Assembly (NCBI GenBank): GCA_010279815.1
Contig: QEOQ01000253.1
Location: 1,461,202-1,483,404, forward strand
DNA length: 22,203 nt
Direction of reading: 5' to 3'
DNA from: Brachionus plicatilis
Taxonomy: Eukaryota > Rotifera > Eurotatoria > Ploima > Brachionidae
A program made the position numbers and the translations under genes. Below the pieces are notes generated by a model. The model did no database searches, was not told the origin of the DNA, and worked only from the letters and a program-made list of their open reading frames with translations. This document shows positions 1 to 10,100 of this stretch, one piece after another. The stretch's first letter is position 1. Every line of letters begins with the position of its first letter.

Positions 1-202
1 ATATTTAATGTCTGCAAAAATTTTAATTTTTATTGATGCAGAATTAATCATAAATAATAGTTGGTTGCAATCATGATCTTTTTAATATAAAAAGTGTCTC
101 TGCATTCTATTTAATGAGAAAAAAATACTAAAAAATACCTTATTATAATAATATTTTGAGCATGATCAGTAAATTTTGATCCTTGACTTTAATTTGACTT
201 AC

Positions 203-230
203 TCTTATTATAGATATGTCTATAATAAGA
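203..230. repeat. perfect hairpin, 12-bp stem
   Basis: The arms TCTTATTATAGA (203-214) and TCTATAATAAGA (219-230) are perfect reverse complements around the 4-base loop TATG. It lies in presumed intron; no function can be read from it. Confidence 0.75.
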
Positions 231-575
231 TTATTATCAAATTGTTTTATTATCAAAAGGGAGTCTAATTTTTCTGTTTCATTCTGTTGTTTATTTTTTT
301 GGTTATCGCATGGAAAAACTTTATACCAAGTTCAAATAAATTAATATTTCAACACATCAGTTTTGTATTTTTGAATTTAATCGTTATTACAGTATGAATA
401 GAATGAATTTTTATGTTATTATTTATCAGATGTTAGCCTCTAAAACAAATAAAAAAAATTAAAAACACAAAATAATTCTTGGCGAAGTTTATTAAGAAAA
501 TCATTTAAAGATAAGTTATCTAAAATATTCTTTTTATAAAAGATCATTTAAAGTTCTAAATAGATGAGTATTAGT

Positions 576-608
576 CTTAGAATTAGACTATATAATCTAA
601 TTCTTAAG
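576..608. repeat. hairpin with one bulge
   Basis: CTTAGAATTAGA (576-587) pairs with TCTAATTCTTAAG (596-608) with one extra T in the right arm and an 8-base loop. It could be a small foldback remnant. Confidence 0.6.
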
Positions 609-1133
609 TAAAAATTCGAATGCACTTTTATTGATACTGTTAATTAAAAAAATTCAAAAAACAACAACTTTGTCTAAATTTATTTCTCTTCTTCCTTATT
701 CAATGGTTGCTTCGCAACATTCTGTGAGGCAAGATTTCTATGAATTTTGATAATTTTAGCTAGTAGCCTTATAACCTCGTTTAGACTTTGTACCTAGCCT
801 TGTTCGATAGCATGTCATATCTAAATTATTCAGCTTGCTTCTTTGTCTCTTTGGTAAAAATTCATTTTTCAGTGTCATATAAAAATATGGACCCTACTGT
901 AGCTTCAAACAAACTGCTAACTTGATTAGTTCACAATTCGCTTTCTAGATTTTTTCCATTGAATACTTTTCAATGAAAAACTAAAATAAAACATGAGTAT
1001 CAACTTTCGAATTTTACTCGATTTTTTTTTAAATTAAAATAAAAAAAATTTTGAAAGTGAAAATTTTTTTCTTGAAATTTAAAATTTGATCAAATTAAAA
1101 TCATTTTTTTTAAATTATATTTTTATATAAAAG

Positions 1134-4100
1134 ATGTTCTGATAAAATCGAGTATTTTCGGGATAAAGCAGTGGTTGTGTCAGCTCAGACAATTGAAGAC
1201 AGCATTGAATGGTTGTACGAATGGAACAGAGAATTCGTAAAAGTAAGCTCTGATACCATGACCTGTGAATCAGTGATGCTTGCTTTTAAAGATAAATCAG
1301 TAATTCCAAAAAAGTTTTAACTTCTTTCATATAAATATTTCTCTAAAGATTGAAGCAATTTACTTGATTAGCCAAGGTATATCATCAAATGGTGTGAGAG
1401 AAATTCTGCATGATAAATCTGTTAAACTGAGCGGTAATTTAGGAATTAAATTGAATGTAGTATCATTCGATTGTATCGATTCGGATACTGTTGAATATCT
1501 GCGACGTTTAGGTCTAAATTCAAAAGGAAAATTTCATGCCTATTGTTTATTAAAGGAATATGAAGACTACACATCGGGTCCTATTGAGCCTGATCCGACA
1601 AAATCTAGAATTATAATGAATAAACGAGTTTTTGGGGGAGCTCCCCCAGGATCAGGTATCAAGACCGACTTAATGCTTGTCTTCGAAGAAATTCAGCTCG
1701 CAATGGAAACACTTGAAAACATCCAAGCTTTGATTGAATCAATGAACCGAGTGCAAAGCTCAAAAATCTATCACACTGAAATCAAAACTGATGAAAATTC
1801 AAAATCGATTAAAAATAGAGATGAGCAGTATTTGACTTCTAGAGAGTGGTTGCTAAAACATGGCCTTTCCTCAAAAAATCTGGATCTATTTGATATACTC
1901 AGTAAAGTTTGTTTCCGACATTGTGATGGAGTGGTAGATATAAAAAAGGAAGCTATGAATGGAAAGTCATTTATAATCGGAGATGGCATCACTTATTATC
2001 AAGGCGATGCGGTAAGCTATATAGGTTTATTTTAATTTCTTTTATGAAAAATTAATTTTTAAATTTTTTTAAATTGACAGAAAAAAAATAGTACTCAAAA
2101 GGCACTTTTTAGATGGTTCGACTAGATCAAATTCAAAAATTAAGGCAAAAAATAAAAATATTAGTTTTTTTTAAAAAAAATTTCTCATTTGATTTTTTTT
2201 TTGAATTAGGAAGAATCGATAAAGCGGAATTGTATTTAAATTGTATAAAAATAATAATAATAATAATAAGCTACAACAGGGATTTCCCGTAGAGCAAGAC
2301 CCGAAAGCTTCGCTTTGGTAGCTAAAACGGGTTTATTAATAAATTGTTTTAATTGTTTAGTTTTTTTTTGCAAAAAAAAATCATCTTATTTCTTTTTAAA
2401 GCTTTTTTTTATTTTGCTGACAGTACGTCTGGAGGGAGCCGGCTCCAGTTTTCGACAACTCTATTCAGTATAAAATTTTTTCTTTGACAAATTTTTGTAA
2501 ATTGTTTGGCCAATCAGTGTCTTTGTCCTCTAATGTTATTTGCTGGACCTTCAACCAATAGTGTATTCCTAAATTTATTCAGATTGTGTCAATCTACCTT
2601 GCTTAAACCATTGTTGATCTTGAAGTACTCAATGAGGTCATCCCACTCTCTTTGATTTGTAAGTGAAGTCAGTCCAAGTACCTCTAGTCTCTTATTATAT
2701 GGTAAGTTTCTTAGACCACTGACTAGAATCGTTTTCTAAAGTAAGAATATCTTTTTTAGTGTGAGGACGCCAGGCTGCTATAGCATACTACTAGGTGCTA
2801 ATGGTACCTAGTAGCTCCATTTTAGATTCGAACAGAGTCTAATACCACGATCTCGTTTCCTTTCAGTGATTTCAAGTGGTTTGCCATTCATGGTAATATT
2901 AATATTGAAGCATTTGTTGTTGTATTTAAATTGTATTGAAAAAAAATTTTCAATTTCTTGAGTAGTTTTTTTGCTAATGAATCAATTAAGGTAAAATATA
3001 TCAAAAATTCCTTCTGGTTCCACTCAAAAAGGTAAAAAGTTAGAAGTTAAAAAAATGGAGAATAATACAAAAACAAAAACAATTGTTTTGCGCACAAGTT
3101 TTCAATATTGTTTTTTAATTAAAATGTAAATAAAATCATTTATTAACTTTCTAGCATTTAATTCATTATTTACTATTATTTCAGATTTCAATTGAAAAAT
3201 ATTTTATTTTTTTAAGGAGAGTTTGATTTCAAAAAAATGAACAAAAGCATCGAAATATCCTCTTAATTATTATAAATAAACATCATCCAACATCCAACAT
3301 CAAAATTATTATGATCCAAAGCCTTAGGATCATAATAATTTTAGTTGATTCCTAGGCATTTTATTATTTTCTTTCGAGATGTCCGAAATAATCAATCAAA
3401 TATTTTCAATATTTATTTATTTGACATTTTATTAATTTGACATTCGGGATAATAAAGGTAAAATAGTTCATATTTTTTGAATTCGAAAATAATGATAATA
3501 ATAATATTAAGCTATGGCAAACAAACTTGCGGAGGCGATCTCCTAGTTGACCACCTCTTCAAGTATGTTTGCCTAGTATCACATTGCGCTATTAAGGGAA
3601 AATTACAGAAATAAGAGAACTGATAAGATTATAGAATCAAATAAACATTATTGGGAAAAATTCGAAAATCTGTCATTATTTTTTGAGCATTCAATAAAAC
3701 GATTCTGCTATAAATTATTTATCTAAAAGAACACGAGTCACCTAAAGCTTTCTAAAAACCCAAGAGAAATTCAAATCCTTTAAAGTTTCAAAATTTCACA
3801 ATTTTAAACTGAAAATTTTGGATTATGAAGGCATTCATTTTTTTTGATAATCTAACCAAATATTAAATTTACTTTAATTTAATTAGCTTCCTTAATAGAC
3901 AAACTTAAATTCACTTTTTAGAATCAGGATTAAAACAGTTGTCAAAATAAATCATTCTAAATAGCATTTAATAAAATTAGTGTTTAAAATTATATATTTA
4001 AAAATAAAAAGGTCAAAATAGCCAATTGATCAACAAAAAAATTACTAATTAGTAATTGATGAAAAGTGATTTTAGTCACTCTATTTAGTCTATTAGGAAA

Positions 4101-7100
4101 CAAAATTATAGAGTCAATTTTTTTAAAATAGTTTACCAGATTTCCGTTTTTGAAGTGTTTTTAATAAAGTAATATACCATACAATACCAACAATACCAAC
4201 TATACCAACAATAAATGTCCGCAGAATTCTTTCATTAACCAGTTAAGAGAAACACAGAGATATTTGGTAACTTGGAAGCTCTAAATTTTAAAGACTGTTT
4301 GTTGAGGCTAAATGAGCATTTCGATATTAAATTGAATAATATCAATAAAGAAGAATTAGTTAGAAAAATAATTAATCTTTGTCGTTTGATTTCTGAGGAT
4401 GAACTGAACTCCTCTTTCTATAAAAATATTTTATACAAAGTACTTGGTGAACAAGTAATTTAAGTTTTTTTTTTTGTTTTTTTTATTCTTTCTTTTTTAA
4501 ATTTCTAATAATTTTTATATATTTTTTTATTTTAAATCGTCCATGGGCTGTAGTGTAATTTGTCAATAAATAATAATAATAATAAATAAAAAAATAAAAT
4601 AAAATCTTGAAGTTAAGATTAAAATGTTATTTCGACTTTAGGCCATCTCTTAAAAAATCTAATGATTTATTACAATTTTTGTAAATTGTCTTATTTGAAT
4701 AATTTATTTTGGCATTGTATTTTAATATTGGCGAATTTTTTATTAGATTAATTTTAGCTTTAAAAGAATTTTTTCAATTTGATTGCAGCCTATTTATTTT
4801 CTTTTAGTCCTATTAGTAATAAATAATAATAATGATTTATTATATTTTACTTGTATTAGTAATTATTTAACTTTTAAAAAGATACCTTCGCCAAAGCTAG
4901 TGAACGCCAAATACTGCGATCAGTTCGCGCATGTTCTATGGAACGATGGAACTATAATGCATGTTCATGTGACGCCAGATTTACATCGTAACTATGAGCA
5001 AAATATTACAATGTACCTTGAAATGTACGAAAAAAGAATCGACTGGTTAAGCAAAGGAAGTCGAGAACTGTTTGGCACAGTTATTGAAAGCAATATTTGC
5101 ATTCTTGTGGACACCTCTCAATCAATGCACCTTAGTCTTGATTTTGTTAAACGAAAACTTCAAGTTCTAATTCAGGAACAATTGAGAAACAAACAACGAT
5201 TTAATTTAATTGGATTCAATAGTAAAATATATCCATGGCGCGACAGAATGGTAGAAGTTGATGAATTTAACATTAAAAGTGCTCTCGAGTGGATCAACTG
5301 CCTTAGCGCTCACGGCACCACAAATACTTTGGCTGCGATACGTTTCGCTCTTTCAGATCTGAACACAGAAGCCATTTATTTACTTTCGGATGGCAGACCA
5401 GACCAAGAACCACGCCAAATTCTCTCACAAGTTCATCTTAATACCAAAATTCCAATTCACACTATTTCCTTTAATTGTAACGATTCTGAAGCAAACAAGT
5501 TTTTGAGCAAACTAGCTGAAGAAACCAATGGTAGATACCACTATTTTAATGAGAGTGGATGGGATGCTGATCCTTATGGACCTATTCCCTATCAAGTAAT
5601 TTCACCTTTTTATCAAGCTACTAAGCTTTTAATTTCTCTCAAAGAGTGAAGATATAAGTCTTTTGAAAAAAGAAATAGAAAAAGGTCGAAAATATTTGCT
5701 TCAGATGTCAATTCTAAGGGAGGAATGTGCCAAATTGTCGGTCAAACAAGAAATAAAGGGGGCTAAAATATTAAAAAAAAGATGTATTGAATCTCAATCT
5801 TGTAATTTTGAAAGCAAATATGATTCAAAAACTTCATATGGTATAATTTGGAAGAAAAAAAATTAGATTTAAATTTTATTTTAAATTTAGAAAAAGCAAA
5901 AATAGGATTTAATCCTAACAATGGAGTGCTTGGTAGTTTGCATGATATCAATTCGTTAGAGTGGGTTTTGCCAGAGACTAGAATTCTATTGGAACGACAG
6001 TTTAGAAAGCAACCATCTTTTGTTAAAGAAAATCCCAAGCATGTTGAAAAAATTCCCAGTCCGAAAAAAAAAAGATCGACTAGCAATATAATAACTGGAA
6101 GCAAAATTTTCAAATGGTTGCAAAAAAATAGTTTGGAGAAATTGAAATTGACTATTTTTGATGTATTGCAGAATAAATCTGGCTGCATTAATAATTTAGT
6201 TGTCGATGAATTATTCAATGCAAAAATTTGGACTGAGGTATGTTAGTTAATAATTTATTTTTTAAGATTTTAATTTAATCAAATTTAAAATTTCTTATAC
6301 TTTATTACCTTGTCAATTATTAGGGATTTATATTTGAATATTTTTTAATTTCGAACAAATTGTTTAAAATTGTTTTATCTTGAATATTTACTACTATTCA
6401 TTACATTAATAATAATATAATAATAATAAATTGAGTCATAGCAGGGAAGCACCCTGCGAGCAATCAAAAACAACTTGAATCGCTATGATGACTGGTTGTG
6501 CGTTTGGCGAGAAGGAATGTGGAAAGATGAGTGTTCGAGCTAAGATCCCCCAGTCCTAGCGTAAACGCTTCTGAGGAGTGCCCAAGCCTTCAACTCACCG
6601 TCTCACTAACTTGGCCATGGTTGGTCGTTGAGGTATAGGTGGTGGTGGTGTTCGTGCGGGCAAGATGTATGTCGAGGCGGGCCTTGAAGCTGTTAAGGGA
6701 TGGAGCGTTGACTGTCGAGGACGCGAGGTTGTTCCAGGTAGATGCAACACTGTTATTTTGGAAGTTTGTTCGCGCCGGGCAGTTGGATAGTTGGACAAAA
6801 AGGCGTTTTTTGTGACCCCTGATTGCGTTGGCTGGGCCGTGGCAGGCGATGGACGACATAAGTTTGGTTGAGGCTAGCCAGTTGACGTCAAATAGTCCAT
6901 TTGCGATCTTGTAGTGGGAGATGAGGTCACCCCTTGATCTGCGTGATTCGAGGGTGGTTAGGTTCAGGATGGCGAGCCTATCTTGGTAGCTACGGTCTCT
7001 GATGCGACCTACTAGTTTGGTTGCTCTTCTTTGGATGTTTTCGATGATCCTTACATCTGCTCGTCTATGGGGATTCCATACTGAGGTGGCATATTCGAGG

Positions 7101-10100
7101 TGAGGTCGGATAAAAGCAGTGTACAGGGAAATGAAAGATTGAGGATTCCAGGCATGGAAGGCCTGGCGAAGCTGTCCAAGAATGGAGTTGGCTTTGGCCG
7201 CCGAGTGTTGGCAGTGGGTTCTCCATTTCAGCTCACTAGAGAAATATACGCCAAGGTCCTTTTCCGTTTTGATTTCTTCTAGTGTCAGCCTGGAACCGGT
7301 TTCTACATTTAGTTTATTTAATCAGGAATAAATGTTATCCGATTACTGAAGTTAAGTCAGGAACAGCATAAAAAGCTCATAATAATTTTTTATTAGTTTT
7401 TATGGTTCATGAACGTAATGAACATTCTGAAGCATTTTTTGTTCCATCTATTCATTAATAATGAATTTATTTTTTAATTGTTAATATTTTTATGTCACTT
7501 GAATTCATTTTGTAATTTGATTTATTTTATTAATTAAAGATCCTTTTTAATTTTTAGTTTTTTTTTTATAGGTAATGAAATTGCCAATGTGAAATAAAAA
7601 ATAAAAATAATGAAAATTATAATCTTGTATCTGTATCGATCTTGACTGGTCAATAATTACAGTATTGAAAAAAACTTATAAGTATTTAATTTTTATCACG
7701 AACCTGAAGAATGGTGATCGAACAGAGATATTAATTTTGATTTCAGGTGCTGATTCGAAACAGATGAAAAATATATTGAAGATAGAAGAAAAAGAAAAAT
7801 TAGACAGGTCTTAGAGTCTTTAGAAGAAGAAGAATTTTGAATTCTTAAAATTCTATTCTTATTTTTACATTTTTTAGAAAACTTTTTAGGATCGTATTTA
7901 CTGTTCATAGATCTCTTACCCAGAATGCGATCATTTTGATTACAGAAATATTTATTAAAATGATTGTGATCAAAATTTGATCACCAAATTATTTTACTGA
8001 TCACAAAAATATTATTTTGACCACCAAATAATTTTTTCAAGAAATAAATAATGAATTGGAGGAATTTAAAATGACACTGCTCTGTCACCAGTAGAAGCTT
8101 CTGATGAAGCCAAGTTGGCAGCAAAAAAAGCATTGAGCAGGCATCCAAATCCGATGGCCTGTATAATATGTGGTGAATTTATGAAAAATGAAAAGGGCGT
8201 TAAATTTAACATGTCCAATAAACATTAATAATTAAAATTTTTCGTGTTTTTTTATATAATAGAGAACTAAATTTTTTATAAAACTCGTAAAGTTAAGTTA
8301 AGTAAAAATTATAAATTTTTCTGACCACATAAAAAATTAATTTTTATTCTTGGGTAAATTAATGGACGTTTTGGTCACAAAATATGTGGTCATCAATCAC
8401 TGATCATATTCTGGACATGAGAACTTTGATCATATTTTTTGTGAACACTTGATTACAAAGTCGACATGACTCCTCTTTAGCTTAGAATAATAAAAATAAT
8501 AGTAATTATTAAACTAGAGATTTTCTGACTTAAAATTTATTATTTTGATTAATTTTTGTTTGAAAATCAAAAATAATAAATTTTATTCAATTAATTTTTG
8601 AATTAGTATAATTAATTAAAAAATTTATCGAATCGATTAATACAAATGGTAGCGTATTTGTGCTGTATTAGAAATTTTTTATAATTCACAAATTAAACAA
8701 ATACCATATTTTCTTATTTGTTGATTTAAAAAAATGATTAATTTACTTTAAAATGGTGCTATTACAAAAGTTAAAATTACATTCTGATAGTAAATTCGTA
8801 AAAACTTACTCAAAATTATGAAAAATTCGCAAGATTTAGAAATTTATTTATAATTTAAAACTAAAAAATTAAATTTTTTAACAAAAATTCTAAATATCAC
8901 GATTTTTTTTGATTTTTTTATTGACTTTATGTGACAATTTTATTTACATTACTTTACATTATTTTGTGAATTCTTTGTGTAATAGTATTACTGAAAGAGT
9001 TATCTTTATAAATTAAAAATTAAAATATTAAATTTTAAATCAGAATTAATATTTATCCTTAGTTTTTTTAAATAAAACTATCAATAATGTAAAATTGAAT
9101 TTTTTTTGCTATTTTATCATTATAGAAGAACATTTTTTAAGCTTTCAGATATACATTTAAATTTATTTTAAATTATTATAAATGATTCATTTTTATTCAA
9201 TAGATAATGGAAACTGCTGAAAATTCAAAAATAGACAAGTCAAAGTTTCAATTGATAAATCCATCAAAAATTGATTGGAATAGCTACCAGTCAAAATTAG
9301 ACGAACAAATAGCTCAGTATAAGAAATACTTGGTCGAAGCAATTTGGGAAAGTTTACCAGAACATGAAAAAATAATTTTAAACTTAGAGCCACCAATAGA
9401 TTATGATAAAAACAAATCAAATTTATTAAATAGTTTAGAATATTCAAACTGGCCTGTTAAAAAATCAGACATCGAATCTTTCAATTTAGAAATTGAAAAA
9501 GCCTTAAATTTCAAACGTTTTGCACAAGAATTGAGTTTTTATTTTTTGTCTAAATCAAACAGGGAAGATGAATTAACCATTAATGATGATAAAAAAAATG
9601 ATGAAAAGACTGAAATGAGCGACGTGAATAAAAGTCTCGGAAATTTTATAAAACCAACTCGCTGTTTTGCAAAGGGTAATCAAGTAATAGTAGGAAATAA
9701 TAAACTTGCCTATTTTTTCGAGGCTAAAATATCTAAAGTAATTGACTCGGCCCATTATGATGTAAAATTTATTGATCTGCCTATGATGGAAAAAGATGTT
9801 CTTGGCTTGAACATAATTAGAAAAAATGACTCAGCTTCTCATTTAACAGTACATTTTTCATTAAAAAAAGTATAATGAAAAATTTTTAATTCTCAAAATA
9901 AGGTCGGTGATTTTGTTATGGCAAAAGTAATTAATGAGTTTGAACAAAATTGTTGGGTGCCTGGAATTATTCATACTATTGACACCATATCGATTCCTAA
10001 AATCTACGACATTTTGTTTTTTAATGGACAAGATGGCCAGAGCTCACGTGACTACTTGGTCAAAATTAATAAAACGATGTATGGGTATGCCGTCAATTTT

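Larger units (their letters stand above)
1..1133. other. AT-rich non-coding stretch, probably intron of the VWA3B-like gene
   Basis: No convincing coding exon is visible. The first readable VWA3B exon starts at 1134 in the middle of a VWA domain, so the exon with the first metal-binding DxSxS motif must lie to the left of the window or has been lost. The stretch contains two hairpins (203-230 and 576-608) and a slightly more GC-rich patch at about 690-960 that has no open frame of note on either strand. Confidence 0.5.
2012..4881 (+). other. large intron of the VWA3B-like gene loaded with retroelement debris
   Basis: The donor GTAAGC follows codon GCG at 2011 and the acceptor AAAAAG precedes ATA at 4882; both junctions are phase 0. 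The intron holds a LINE fragment with a target-site duplication, a LINE 3'-end stub, a perfect hairpin, a short tandem repeat and a plus-strand fragment with a small open frame. The segments between them are AT-rich with nothing recognisable. Confidence 0.7.
6238..9203 (+). other. large intron of the VWA3B-like gene with two mobile-element remnants
   Basis: The donor GTATGT follows GAG at 6237 and the acceptor TCAATAG precedes ATAATG at 9204; both are phase 0. The intron contains the GC-rich LINE at 6407-7318 and a possible DNA-transposon remnant at 7920-8414. The rest, including 8415-9203, is AT-rich sequence in which I see no gene. Confidence 0.7.

Noticed and set aside
1771..1992. Minus-strand open frame inside the large VWA3B exon
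   Set aside because: Shadow frame opposite a well-supported exon.
4272..4463. Small + strand open frame as an exon of the VWA3B-like gene
   Set aside because: Exons 1349-2011 and 4882-5595 join in phase 0 and give family-like sequence without it; it also carries its own stop and a retroelement-like tail.
4783..4881. Upstream extension of the exon at 4882 (frame is open from 4783)
   Set aside because: The upstream residues are hydrophobic and Asn-rich, typical of translated AT-rich intron, and an AAAAAG acceptor in the right phase sits at 4881.
5763..6218. 151-codon open frame on the - strand
   Set aside because: It is the reverse-strand shadow of VWA3B exons 5645-5840 and 5891-6237, which are strongly supported.
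6407..6430. Microsatellite array as an independent feature
   Set aside because: The AAT repeats at 2250, 3490, 6407 and similar places are explained as LINE 3' tails.
7100..7282. Plus-strand open frame of 60 codons
   Set aside because: It is antisense to the intact LINE reverse-transcriptase C-terminus at 6590-7318.
9193..9447. Minus-strand frame with hydrophobic stretches
   Set aside because: Shadow of the VWA3B exon starting at 9204; the hydrophobicity comes from reading AT-rich codons backwards.
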